DNA from: Planctomycetales bacterium
Lineage (GTDB): Bacteria; Planctomycetota; Planctomycetia; Isosphaerales; Isosphaeraceae
Length of the DNA: 34,518 nt
Assembly: GCA_027449865.1 (NCBI GenBank)
Contig: DAIDKV010000065.1
Coordinates: 1-34,518 of the forward strand
Direction: 5' to 3'
Part shown: piece by piece, positions 16,201 to 24,345 of the stretch
Layout of the letters: every line of letters starts with the position of its first letter
Numbering within the stretch: position 1 is the stretch's first letter
Program-made: the position numbers and the translations under genes
Notes under the pieces: model-generated
Databases searched by the model: none
What the model saw: the letters and a program-made list of their open reading frames with translations, nothing else
Told to the model about the DNA's origin: nothing

Positions 16201-16794
16201 GAGCGCCGCCATCTTCGCCGGGTCGAGCCAGGCCCGAAGGCTGTAATCTCGCTGCCCGAGGTACGTGATCCCCGCCACTCCCGGCAGCCGGCCCAGCTCG
16301 TCCTTGATGTAGATCGTCGCATAGTTGCTCAAGAACGTGTTGTCATACTGGCCCTCGGTCGCCAGCAGGTTGACGATCATCAGCGTGCTTGGCGACATCT
16401 TCTTGACGCTGATCCCCTCGTTCTGGACGAGCGGCGGGATGACCGGGAGCGCCAGCGAGACCCGGTTCTGCACCAGGACCTGCGCCATGTCGGTGTCCAT
16501 CCCGAGGCGGAAGGTCACCGTCAGTTGATAGGCGCCGTCGTTCGTGCATTGCGACGACATGTAGAGCATGTTTTCGACGCCGCTGACCTGCTCCTCGATC
16601 GGAGCGGCGACCGTGTTCCGCACGGTCTGCGCGTTGGCGCCGGGGTAGAACGCCGTGACCGTCACCGTCGGCGGCGTCACCTGCGGATACTGGGCTACCG
16701 GAAGCATTCCCCACGAGACGAACCCCGCCAGTACAATCACCAGCGAAAGCACAATCGCGAAGACCGGCCGATCAATGAAGAATCTAGATAACAT
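13201..16794 (-). CDS. RND efflux permease (HAE1/AcrB type), distal copy
   Basis: 1197 residues, longer than the usual 1030-1050. The opening MLSRFFIDRPVFAIVLSLVI is classic HAE1. Proton-relay residues are present: D459-D460 in GIVVDDAIVVLEN and K1070 in GLASKNAILIVEFAK. Two additions stand out. A Gly/Ser/Ala-rich insert of about 44 residues (about 260-306) precedes GIVRLRDVARVELG in the porter/docking region. After the first six core helices, about 90 residues add two hydrophobic segments (about 568-585 and 610-640). It drives proton-coupled export from the periplasm or inner membrane with the adaptor encoded upstream. It starts nine bases after the other permease's stop, with no evident ribosome-binding site. 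Substrate unknown. Confidence 0.93.
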   Translation of the reverse strand: MLSRFFIDRPVFAIVLSLVIVLAGFVSWGMLPVAQYPQVTPPTVTVTAFYPGANAQTVRNTVAAPIEEQVSGVENMLYMSSQCTNDGAYQLTVTFRLGMDTDMAQVLVQNRVSLALPVIPPLVQNEGISVKKMSPSTLMIVNLLATEGQYDNTFLSNYATIYIKDELGRLPGVAGITYLGQRDYSLRAWLDPAKMAALGLSATDIINAISQQNLQVAAGQIGQQPVPRGQQFQLTINTLGRLVEPEQFENIILKAGEDTFQASNAPDAGTSTSAAGGTATNGATSQGFQGGSADRGGSNSQAPMLSQATGIVRLRDVARVELGSRQYDQSCSLDGKPSVAISVYQLPGSNALETAQGVYAKMRELKTRFPDGLDYRIVYDTTPFIHESIQEVYNTLRDAVILVGIVVLIFLQDWKAMILPMIDVPVSLIGTFAVMAALGFSLNNLTLFGLVLAIGIVVDDAIVVLENIERLIATGLDSRTATIRAMEEITGPIVAITLVLSSVFIPCCFIGGISGQFFRQFAVTIAVSTIISAINALTMTPSRAVLIFQTEAKHGHSGGHELKREALPWWSFAVVGGLIGVRLLQATMTERFGITTEAIEDGTIPGWMTWLPWLSAFAPGAIAGGIVGLIVIRPVNVVLGALFRGFNRGFDRMTSLYGRMVGGVLRVGALVLILYAGLLGLTYWEFITTPTGFVPQQDKGYLLLNVQLPDSASVERTQRAMTRIEALARETPGVAHTVGVTGQSLLLGANAPNLGSLYVMLQPFEHRRGPGLSADAIAEKIRERCREIRAAVVTIFGAPPIDGLGTTGGFKLIVEDRGHLGREALQRVSDAIVERGNRTPGLQGLFNSSRANTPWLYLDIDRTKCMALGVPVSELFSTLQVYLGSYYVNNFNEFGRTWQVNVQADQRFRGDAQDIRQLQVRNNRGQMIRLGTLLDVRDTSGPVAEMRYNMYSSTAITGNPAPGTSSGQAIAMMQQIADEELPRSMASDWTELAFMELQQGGTAIGVFALAVIFVFLVLAAQYESWSLPLAVILVVPMCLLCSLAGVNLAGMDVSLFTQIGFVVLVGLASKNAILIVEFAKQAQESGVPVRQATLEACRLRLRPILMTSFAFIFGVVPLVIAEGAGAEMRRSLGTAVFGGMLGVTLFGVFLTPVFFETIQRIGARRRRHAPTHPRPEDLAPKPYDEMADLVEPAGSLD

Positions 16795-16803
16795 TGTAAT
16801 TTA

Positions 16804-19800
16804 TTACTGGTAATGGGTGGGGGCGTTCGCTCGGGATTCGTGGGCGGCGGCCGACTCCTCTTTTGCGCGGGCGATCCTGTGGGGTATTTCCGGCGAGCCG
16901 ATCGAGGATCTCGGGCCGCGCACCCTCCGGTGGATGCCCAGGACCGCGAGCGTCGCCAGGATTCCCGAGGCGCCTCCGATCCAGAGGGCGCGATCCAGGG
17001 CGACCACTTCCGCCCTCGCCATCAGGTAGCCGAGCCCCGCGCCCGAGAGTCCGCCGATGAGGGTCGACACGGTCCACCGGGCCGCCGTCGTCACCAGCCG
17101 CCAGGCTTCACTCAGGCCGAGAATCACGTGGAAGAAGACCGGCGTCAGGAAGATCCCAAAAAGCGTGACGCCCACCATTCCGTAAAAGACCGCAATCCCG
17201 AGCGACCTCCTCATCTCGGCCCCCGCGCCCGAGGCGATCGCCAGCGGAATCACCCCGATGATGAACGCCATCGAGGTCATCAAGATCGGACGAAGCCTCA
17301 GCCGGCAGGCTTCCACCGTCGCCTCGGCACGCGACCACCCCTCGGCGTGCTTCTCCTTCGCGTATTCGACAATCAGAATCGCATTCTTGCACGCCAGGCC
17401 AACCAGCACCACCAGGCCAATTTGCACGAAGATGTTCACATCGCGGCCGGTCCACAAAACACCCGCCAGCGAGCAGAGCAGGCACATCGGGACGACCAGG
17501 ATCACCGCCATCGGCAGGAGCCAGCTTTCATAGAGCGCCGCCAGCGCCAGGAAGACCGCGACCGCCGAGAGTCCGAAGGTGAACGCCGCCGGGTTGCGCT
17601 CCTCGGCCCGAATCTGGAGGAACATCACCTCGGTCCACTCGGCCTTCATTGAGAGCGGGAGCCGTTCGGCGGTCATCGCGTCAATCGCCTGGATGGTCTC
17701 GCCCGAGCTCACTCCCTGCGCCAGGTTGCCGGTGATCGCCGAAGACCGATACAGGTTGTACCGCGTCACGCTGATCGGGCCCCCGATTTCGCGGATCTTC
17801 AGCAGGGTTCCGAGCGGGACCATTTGCCCCCACTTGTTCCGGACCTGGAGCATGTGGATCGTCTCGGGGCGGGCCCGGAATGGGCCGTCGAGCTGAACGT
17901 TCACTTGCCAGTGCCGGCCGAAGGCGTTGAAGCTGTTCACATAGAGCGAGCCCAGGCCCATCGAGAGCGTCTGGTTCACGTCGTCGAACGAGAGTCCCAG
18001 CGCCTCGGCCTTGGTCCGATCGATGTCGAGGTAAAGCTGTGGGACGTGCGAGCGAAACTGGCTCGACGCGGAGTTCAGCCCCGGCTGGCGCTTCATCGCA
18101 TCGACCAGGTCGTCGGTCTGCTCCTGAAGTGCGGCGAGGCCGCGGTCGCCTCGGTCCTCGATGATCAGTTTGTATCCGCCGGCGACGCCCAGGCCCGGGA
18201 TCGGGGCCGAGTTGCGCACGACCACGTCGGCCTCTCCCACCTGTTTCGCAAACTCCCTGCGAAGCTTGCGCATGATCTCCTCGGCGTGCAGGCCCGGCTT
18301 CCGCCGATCGGGGAACGGGTCGAGCACGATGAACATCGAGCCGAAGTTCGAGGCCGTCGTCTGGAGCAAAAACGACATCCCGGCGATCGCGACCGTGTGC
18401 CGGACTCCGGGCGTCGCCTGCGCGATTTTGACCACCTTCGCCATCGCCGCCTCGGTGCGCTGGAGCGACGAGGCATCGGGGAGTTGCACGTTCAGAATCA
18501 GCCGGCCCTGATCCTGCTGCGGGATGAATCCCTTGGGCGCCCGGTCGAGCGCCCAGACCGTTAGCCCGAGCAGGCCGCCGTAGACGATCAGAACCAGGAG
18601 GCTCACACGCAGCAGCTTGCCGACGATCCATCCATAAAGATCAGTCGCCGCGTCGAACGCCCGGTTGAAGCCGCGGAAGAGCGCGCCCAGCGCGGCGTTC
18701 GTGGGGCCGATCACGACCCGGCCGACCAGTCCCCCCGCGATCGCCCCGGGCACGAACGCCGCCAGGTATCCCCACGAGAACCACTCGGCCTCCGTCGCCG
18801 GCGGCAGCCCGAGTCGCGCCGCGATCCACTCGCGGCCGAGCCGAACCGAGATCAGCCCGCCGAGGATCGCGAACGCCCACCAGGGGAGCGCCTCGCGCTC
18901 CAGCCCGTGAGAGTGGGCCTGGCCGTTCGCGCTTCCATTGGCCTCGGGATGTCTTCGTCTCGCCTCCTGGGTCCGGAAGATGATCACGGCGCGGCTGGGG
19001 GTCATGGTCAGGGCGTTGACCGCCGAGATGATCGTCGAGACGGCGATCGTGACCGCGAACTGGCGGAAGAACTGGCCGGTGATCCCGCTGAGGAAGCAGC
19101 AGGGGACGAAGACCGAGCTGAGGGCCATCGTGATCGCGATGATCGGCCCGGTGATCTCTTCCATCGCCTTGATGGTCGCGGTTCGGGCGTCGTACCCTCG
19201 GGCGAGCATCCGCTCGGTGTTCTCCAGAACGACGATCGCGTCGTCGACCACGATCCCGATCGCCAGAACCAGGCCGAAAAGGGTGAGGTTGTTCAGGCTG
19301 AAGCCAAGGACGGCCATCGCGGCGAAGGTGCCGATCAGCGAGACCGGAACGTCGATCATCGGCAGGACCATCGTCCGCCAGTCCTGAAGGAAGATCAGAA
19401 CGACCAGGCCGACGAGCAAAACGGCGTCGCGGAGGGTGAGGAAAACCTCGCCGATCGATTCGCGGATGTAGGGCGTCGTGTCGTAGCCGATCACGTAATC
19501 GACACCCTCGGGGAACCGCTTTTTGAGCTCCTCCATTCGGGCTCGAACCCGATCGGCGACGTCGAGCGCGTTGGTGCCGGGGAGCTGGTAGAGGCCCAGT
19601 CCGACCGACGGCCGACCGTCGAGCGTGCAGGAGAGGTTGTAGTTCTGGGCTCCCATCTCGATCCGGGCGACGTCGCGAAGCCGGACGATCCCGGGCGCCG
19701 GCTCCCGGTCGCTCGCCTGGCCGACCTTGACGACGATCTCGCCGAACTGCTCGGGCGTCGAGAGCCGGCCCATGGTCTCGATCGGAAGCTGAAACGGCTG

Positions 19801-20487
19801 ACCCCGAGGCGCGGGAAGCTGGCCAATCTGGCCCGAGGGGGCGTCGAGGTTCTGCTGCCGGATCGCATCGGCGACATCCATCGCCGTCATCCCCCTCGCC
19901 GCCAGCTTCTGCGGATCGAGCCAGGCCCGGATGCTGTAATCGCGCTGGCCGAGGTAGAAGATGTCGGAGACCCCGTAGACCCGGAGCAACTCGTCCTTGA
20001 CGTTGATCGTCGCGAAGTTACTCAAATAGATGTCGTCGTATCGCCCGTCGGGCGAGAAGAAGTTGACGATCATCAGCATGTCGGGCGTGCGCTTCCGGAT
20101 GGTGATCCCCTGGTTCTGCACCTGGGTGGGGAGCATCGGCATCGCCAGGGCGACGCGGTTCTGGACCATCACGAGCGCGGCGTTGACATCGGTCCCGATG
20201 TCGAAGGTCACGGTGAGGGTATAGGTTCCGTCGTTCCCCATCTGCGAGGTCATGTAGAGCATGCCCTCGATCCCGTTGACCTGCTGCTCGATCGGGGCGG
20301 CCACGGTGTCGGCAACAACCGGGGCACTGGCGCCTGGGTAGTTGATCGAGATCGAGATGCCCGGCGGGGTGATCCTTGGATACTGGGCCATCGGCAGGCT
20401 ATAAAGCGCGATGGCGCCCAGCAGGGTGATCACCACCGAGAGGACGGTGGCGAAGATCGGCCGGTCGATGAAGAACTTCGAGAGCAT
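16804..20487 (-). CDS. RND efflux permease (HAE1/AcrB type), proximal copy
   Basis: 1227 residues. The N-terminus MLSKFFIDRPIFATVLSVVI, relay residues D415-D416 (GIVVDDAIVVLEN) and K1034 (GLACKNAILIVEYAK) mark a working HAE1-family proton antiporter. It aligns closely with the next permease but lacks that protein's Gly/Ser-rich insert. It shares the extra double hydrophobic segment in the middle (about 533-550 and 570-600, with ALPWWAFAILGGL and AAFVPGAIAGGLVG). Its own oddity is a C-terminal extension past the last core helix, with two further hydrophobic stretches (about 1140-1156 and 1167-1185) and a charged tail. It lies 30 bases after the adaptor gene. Two tandem permeases behind one adaptor recall MdtABC, where the two pumps form a mixed trimer. 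Confidence 0.93.
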   Translation of the reverse strand: MLSKFFIDRPIFATVLSVVITLLGAIALYSLPMAQYPRITPPGISISINYPGASAPVVADTVAAPIEQQVNGIEGMLYMTSQMGNDGTYTLTVTFDIGTDVNAALVMVQNRVALAMPMLPTQVQNQGITIRKRTPDMLMIVNFFSPDGRYDDIYLSNFATINVKDELLRVYGVSDIFYLGQRDYSIRAWLDPQKLAARGMTAMDVADAIRQQNLDAPSGQIGQLPAPRGQPFQLPIETMGRLSTPEQFGEIVVKVGQASDREPAPGIVRLRDVARIEMGAQNYNLSCTLDGRPSVGLGLYQLPGTNALDVADRVRARMEELKKRFPEGVDYVIGYDTTPYIRESIGEVFLTLRDAVLLVGLVVLIFLQDWRTMVLPMIDVPVSLIGTFAAMAVLGFSLNNLTLFGLVLAIGIVVDDAIVVLENTERMLARGYDARTATIKAMEEITGPIIAITMALSSVFVPCCFLSGITGQFFRQFAVTIAVSTIISAVNALTMTPSRAVIIFRTQEARRRHPEANGSANGQAHSHGLEREALPWWAFAILGGLISVRLGREWIAARLGLPPATEAEWFSWGYLAAFVPGAIAGGLVGRVVIGPTNAALGALFRGFNRAFDAATDLYGWIVGKLLRVSLLVLIVYGGLLGLTVWALDRAPKGFIPQQDQGRLILNVQLPDASSLQRTEAAMAKVVKIAQATPGVRHTVAIAGMSFLLQTTASNFGSMFIVLDPFPDRRKPGLHAEEIMRKLRREFAKQVGEADVVVRNSAPIPGLGVAGGYKLIIEDRGDRGLAALQEQTDDLVDAMKRQPGLNSASSQFRSHVPQLYLDIDRTKAEALGLSFDDVNQTLSMGLGSLYVNSFNAFGRHWQVNVQLDGPFRARPETIHMLQVRNKWGQMVPLGTLLKIREIGGPISVTRYNLYRSSAITGNLAQGVSSGETIQAIDAMTAERLPLSMKAEWTEVMFLQIRAEERNPAAFTFGLSAVAVFLALAALYESWLLPMAVILVVPMCLLCSLAGVLWTGRDVNIFVQIGLVVLVGLACKNAILIVEYAKEKHAEGWSRAEATVEACRLRLRPILMTSMAFIIGVIPLAIASGAGAEMRRSLGIAVFYGMVGVTLFGIFLTPVFFHVILGLSEAWRLVTTAARWTVSTLIGGLSGAGLGYLMARAEVVALDRALWIGGASGILATLAVLGIHRRVRGPRSSIGSPEIPHRIARAKEESAAAHESRANAPTHYQ

Positions 20488-20517
20488 GGAAATGACCCGA
20501 CTTCCCTCGGGAGAGGT

Positions 20518-21810
20518 TCAGCGTCCCGCCGATCTCGAGGGTGGTTCGTCCGGCCTCTTTTTCGGGTCGACAGGGCCGGTCGCCTCGGCCTTCTTCGTCG
20601 GCTCGGGTGCGACAACGCCCGGGACGGGGATCGGCATCGCGATCGGCTCGGGTTCGACGGGGAGCCTCGGCCGGACCTGCTGCAAGGCACCGACGACCAC
20701 CCGATCGCCCACGCCGAGGCCCTCGTCGATCACCCGAAGTCCGTCCTCCTGAAGCGAGCCCGTCTTGACCCGGCGGGTCTGAACCACGTTCTTCGCGTCG
20801 AGAACATAGACAAACTTGGTTCCCTGGTCCGACCCGATGGCGCGGTCGATGACCAGCACCGCGGGGTGGGGCAGGCCGATCGGCAGCCGGATCCGGACAA
20901 ACATTCCCGGCGAGAGCAGCCGGAGCCCGCCCTCCGGCTTCGGATTGGGAAAGAGGCCACGGACGAGTATGCTCCCGGTCGTCGGGTTGACCTGGTTGTT
21001 GATGAAGTTCACCGTCCCCTGGTGCGGAAAGCCCTCCTCGCCCTGAAGTCCCATCAGAACCGACATCTTGCCGTCGGTCGGAACGCGCACCTTCTTCTCG
21101 TTGATCGCCCGGCGAATGCGGAGCAGCGTCGGCTCGTCCATCTCGAAGTAGGCATACATCGGGTCCACCGAAACAATCGTCGTCAGCAAGGTCTGGTCCT
21201 GATTGACGAGATTTCCGCGCGTCAAATAATATCGGCTGATCATCCCGTCGATCGGCGAGGTTACCCTGGTGAATTCATGCTGGAGCGTGTAAATTTCCAT
21301 GCTCTTTTCGAACGCCTTGACCCGCGCCTCGGCCTCGTCGACGACGGCCTGTTCCTGGTCGAACTGCTGGAGGCTGATGGAACCGGGCGAGCGTGCGTTG
21401 ATGGCTCGGTCGCGGGCGAGTGTCACTCTCGCCAGCTTGAGCGAGGCTCGGTACAGGTCAACCTGCCCCTGCGCCTGGTCGAGCTGAGCCTTGTAGGGGC
21501 GTGGGTCGATCACGAACAGCAGGTCGCCTTTCTTGACCTCGACGCCTTCCTGAAATGGCATCTCGACGAGGTATCCGTTGGCCCTTGGCCGGATATCGAC
21601 CGAATGGATGGCCTCGGTCCGGCCGGTGAAGTCGACGTAGTCGGTCACCTCGCGAGCGACGGGCTGGGCCACCGGTACCACGGGGGGAGCCGCCGGCGCG
21701 ACGGCGGCCCGATTCTGCTGGCATCCCGCTTCGGCCGCCGCCGAGATCGCCACCATTATCAGGACGACGGTTCGTCTCCGGTCGCGGCTCATGGTTGGTT
21801 TCTTGGTCAT
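20518..21810 (-). CDS. RND periplasmic adaptor lipoprotein (AcrA/MexA type)
   Basis: 430 residues. The N-terminus has a charged start, a hydrophobic stretch (TVVLIMVAISAAAEAG) and a lipobox-like AEAGC with Cys30, so it is probably lipid-anchored. Next come the barrel-sandwich half-motif VDFTGRTEAIHSVDIRPRAN, the lipoyl-like GVEVKKGDLLFVIDPRPYKA, a coiled-coil hairpin (about 110-180) and beta-barrel and membrane-proximal domains (SPGMFVRIRLPIG). The C-terminus carries a low-complexity Pro/Glu/Lys tail. Adaptors link the RND permease to an outer-membrane channel, for which no gene is seen here. It is the first gene of the three-gene operon. ATG at 21810 was taken; a second at 21792 is equally possible. 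It is divergent from the DUF6263 pair. Confidence 0.92.
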   Translation of the reverse strand: MTKKPTMSRDRRRTVVLIMVAISAAAEAGCQQNRAAVAPAAPPVVPVAQPVAREVTDYVDFTGRTEAIHSVDIRPRANGYLVEMPFQEGVEVKKGDLLFVIDPRPYKAQLDQAQGQVDLYRASLKLARVTLARDRAINARSPGSISLQQFDQEQAVVDEAEARVKAFEKSMEIYTLQHEFTRVTSPIDGMISRYYLTRGNLVNQDQTLLTTIVSVDPMYAYFEMDEPTLLRIRRAINEKKVRVPTDGKMSVLMGLQGEEGFPHQGTVNFINNQVNPTTGSILVRGLFPNPKPEGGLRLLSPGMFVRIRLPIGLPHPAVLVIDRAIGSDQGTKFVYVLDAKNVVQTRRVKTGSLQEDGLRVIDEGLGVGDRVVVGALQQVRPRLPVEPEPIAMPIPVPGVVAPEPTKKAEATGPVDPKKRPDEPPSRSAGR

Positions 21811-22017
21811 CGATTGGGGGAGAGTGGTCGGTAGTCAGCGGGGTGATGGTCTGCCTAGAGTGTATCAGGGTCGGGCGGTAGGGTCACAGTGGGCAGATCG
21901 GAGCAAGGGTCCATGAAAGATCCAGGCGATTTCACGGCTCGAACCGGCCCGGCTTTTCGTCGCGGTCGCACTCATCTCCAGGGTAAAGACCAGAGGCTCG
22001 GGGACTCAAGAACTCAA

Positions 22018-22977
22018 ATGAAAAGAATCGGATTGGTCGCGATCGCGATCCTGGTATCGGCCCCGGCCTGGGCGGCGGGGCCTGTCGAGGTGAAGCTCGA
22101 GGCGAAATTCCCGGAGGGTCGGGCGCTCCGATACCGGGTGCGCACATCGAAGAACCAGCTTGTAAAAAACCTGGGGATGGAGATGCCCTCCAACCAGGAT
22201 CGAACGGTCGTTTACGCGATCGAGGCGGGCCAGCGGCGGGGCGATGCGACGCGGCCCGTCTCGGTGAAGGTGGAATCGCTCCGAGAACGCCAGCGCCTTC
22301 CCGGCGGTCGCGACGTCCGACACGACTCAAAGGATCTGTCCGCCGACCGGGTCGCGCACCCGGACCTCGAATTCTTCAAGCCGATGTACCGGGTCGAGGA
22401 CAGCCTCGCGTTCACGGCGATCCTCGACGGCAAGGGGCGTCTCAAGGCCGTCGAGGGAGGCGAGGCCGTTCGATCAAAGCTCAGCACCCTCGACCCGGTC
22501 GCCGTCGACCTGCTCAAAAGCCGGCTCTCGGACGACTCGCTCGCCCGGGAATTCGAGCGGGCTCTCGGCCTCTCGGCCCTCCCCGACGGACCGGTCAAAC
22601 CGGGCGCCTCCTGGGAAAAAACCGAAACCGTCGACGTCGGCGCTGGAATCGAGCTGGTCCTCAAGAAGAAGTACGAGTACACCGGCGCCGAGAAGAAGGG
22701 GAATCGCGAGATCGACCGGATCAAGAGCCAGGTCCTGGAGGTGCATTGCCGGCAAGACGCCGACTCGTCCTCGCCGATGAAGCTCGCGAAGGAGGAGATC
22801 AAGGTCAGCTCGTCGGAGGGCTTCGTCCTCTTCGACCGGAGCGAGGGCCGGGCGGTCGAGGTTCGCGACCGGGTGCAGCTTGAAGGCCGGTTGACACTCG
22901 GGCACGACGGCCGGGACCAGCAGGTCGGGTTCGAGCTCACGATCCGGACCGAATCGCAACCGGCCGGAGGGTCGTAA
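22018..22977 (+). CDS. Exported DUF6263-type protein, first copy
   Basis: 319 residues from the ATG at 22018, which begins a clear signal peptide (MKRIGLVAIAILVSAPAWAA); the open frame upstream reads as non-protein. The mature part starts VEVKLEAKFPEGRALRYRVR, then mixed beta strands with a central DSLAFTAILDGKGRLKAVEG, and a late VLKKKYEYTGAEKKGNREID. It matches what I know of DUF6263, a planctomycete-rich family of exported proteins of unknown role. The next gene is a paralogue in tandem. No membrane anchor, lipobox or catalytic motif is seen. Confidence 0.75.
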   Translation: MKRIGLVAIAILVSAPAWAAGPVEVKLEAKFPEGRALRYRVRTSKNQLVKNLGMEMPSNQDRTVVYAIEAGQRRGDATRPVSVKVESLRERQRLPGGRDVRHDSKDLSADRVAHPDLEFFKPMYRVEDSLAFTAILDGKGRLKAVEGGEAVRSKLSTLDPVAVDLLKSRLSDDSLAREFERALGLSALPDGPVKPGASWEKTETVDVGAGIELVLKKKYEYTGAEKKGNREIDRIKSQVLEVHCRQDADSSSPMKLAKEEIKVSSSEGFVLFDRSEGRAVEVRDRVQLEGRLTLGHDGRDQQVGFELTIRTESQPAGGS

Positions 22978-23116
22978 GCCACGCGTGAAAATATCGCCGG
23001 TCCCCGGGCGAATCCACGGTCAATGGCGATCGGGACGACGGCCCCGACCGGGCGATCGATCGTCCCAATCCACCACGATCCGGCCCCGATCCGATCCGAG
23101 ACGCAGGAGACGACCG

Positions 23117-24070
23117 ATGAGGACCATTCGAGGCGCGCTGGCGACAGCGGCTCTGCTCGTGACGACCGCCTTGCCCTCGGCGCGGGCTCAGGTGAAGCTC
23201 GAGCACAAGTTTCCCGAGGGCCGAAAGCTGTCCTACAGCTCGGGCCTGAAGATCCACCGAATGCTCACCGTCGCCGGGATGGAGTTCCCGACCGACGTCG
23301 ACCAGGTCGTCGTCATCGCCCGGACGACAGGGAGCCGGGCGGCCGACGGTTCGCTGCCGGTCCGCGAGAAGATCGAGTCGTTCCGGGCCGAGCTCACTCT
23401 CCCAGGAAACATCCGGGTCGCCTTCGACTCGAAGGACGGTAAGCTCGAAACCGACGAGAAACAACTGGAATTCCTCGGCGACGTCTACCGGTTCATCCCC
23501 GGGATCGAGTACACAGTCGTCCTCGACACCCAGAACCACGTCAAGGCGATCGAGGGCGCCGAGAAGATCCAGGAAAAGGCCGAGAAGCTCGACCCCCAGG
23601 TACGCGACGCCCTCCGATCTCGGCTCTCGGCCGAGAAGCTCCGTACCCGGTTCAATCAGGAGTTGCAAATTCTCCCCGACGTCCTCGCCCGCCCCGGCGA
23701 GCCCTGGGAGCGAACCCTGCTCACCGAGGTCGTGGACATGGAACTGGAACTCCGCCAGAAATACGAATATATCGGCACAGTCAAGAAAAACGACCGGGAG
23801 CTGGATCAAATCTCGGTCCGAACGATCGGGGCGACCTACCGGGACGATCCGAACTCTCAGGCCCCATCCAAGGTGACGAAGGCGGATCTGAAGGTCGAAT
23901 CGTCGGATGGCACGATCCTCTTCGACCGGATGACGGGCCGGATCGTCTCGGCGAAGGAGAAGTTCCAGCTCAAGGGCACGCTCAGCTTCTCGGCCCAGGG
24001 GCAGGAGTTCCCCGGCGAGCTCGACGCGACGGTCGAGACCAACCAGGAGTTGCAAACGCCGGCGCGTTGA
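23117..24070 (+). CDS. Exported DUF6263-type protein, second copy
   Basis: 317 residues. The signal peptide is MRTIRGALATAALLVTTALP then SARA, cut before QVKLEHKFPEGRKLSYSSGL. It shares order and many words with the first copy: KLEHKFPEGR, the VDQVVVIART strand, YTVVLDTQNHVKAIEGAEKI, RQKYEYIGTVKKNDRELDQI and a C-terminal GTILFDRMTGRIVSAKEKFQ. The pair therefore arose by tandem duplication, then diverged well beyond half of positions by eye. The 139-base gap suggests a joint or closely linked transcript. Function unknown; an envelope role is inferred from export only. Confidence 0.75.
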   Translation: MRTIRGALATAALLVTTALPSARAQVKLEHKFPEGRKLSYSSGLKIHRMLTVAGMEFPTDVDQVVVIARTTGSRAADGSLPVREKIESFRAELTLPGNIRVAFDSKDGKLETDEKQLEFLGDVYRFIPGIEYTVVLDTQNHVKAIEGAEKIQEKAEKLDPQVRDALRSRLSAEKLRTRFNQELQILPDVLARPGEPWERTLLTEVVDMELELRQKYEYIGTVKKNDRELDQISVRTIGATYRDDPNSQAPSKVTKADLKVESSDGTILFDRMTGRIVSAKEKFQLKGTLSFSAQGQEFPGELDATVETNQELQTPAR

Positions 24071-24071
24071 G

Positions 24072-24242
24072 GATGGAGGCTGGGAGATCGCGAAGGCGCC
24101 GAGCAGCAACCATCCCGGCGGCTGCAACGCCGTGTTTGCCGATGGCTCGGTCCATTTCATCAAGAGCACGGTCAACCAGTTGACCTGGATGGCGCTGGGA
24201 TCGACCGACTCGGGCGAGACAATTTCCAGCGATTCCTATTGA
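24072..24242 (+). pseudogene. C-terminal fragment of a DUF1559 protein
   Basis: Right after the DUF6263 stop, an open frame without a start codon reads APSSNHPGGCNAVFADGSVH, then FIKSTVNQLTWMALGSTDSG and ETISSDSY before a TGA at 24240-24242. NHPGGCNAVFADGSVHFIK and the ending GETISSDSY are hallmark C-terminal residues of DUF1559, the abundant planctomycete prepilin-like proteins. The N-terminal prepilin signal and most of the roughly 300-residue body are absent. The 5' boundary of homology is near 24090. It is a relic, not a working gene. Confidence 0.85.
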
Positions 24243-24279
24243 GAAATCCGGCCTCGGAGCCTGGATTCACCCTTTCTCG

Positions 24280-24317
24280 ACGGCCGAGGGCGACCCTTTT
24301 CGGGTGCCCTCGGCCGT
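24280..24317. terminator. Strong hairpin between DUF1559 relic and CheA gene
   Basis: ACGGCCGAGGGC (24280-24291) pairs perfectly with GCCCTCGGCCGT (24306-24317). Inside it ACCC (24293-24296) pairs with GGGT (24302-24305) around a T-rich loop, with one bulged G. It lies between convergent gene ends and is followed on the plus strand by TTCCGCTTT. It is a good candidate two-way terminator and the best one in the window. Confidence 0.75.
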
Positions 24318-24345
24318 TCCGCTTTCCAGGATTGTGCCAGGCCGA

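Noticed and set aside
18907-21834. Very long open frame (975 codons) on the plus strand
   Set aside because: It lies antisense to the RND permease and adaptor genes, whose domains are unmistakable. Its translation is His/Arg/Asp-rich without domain pattern, a by-product of GC-rich codon use.
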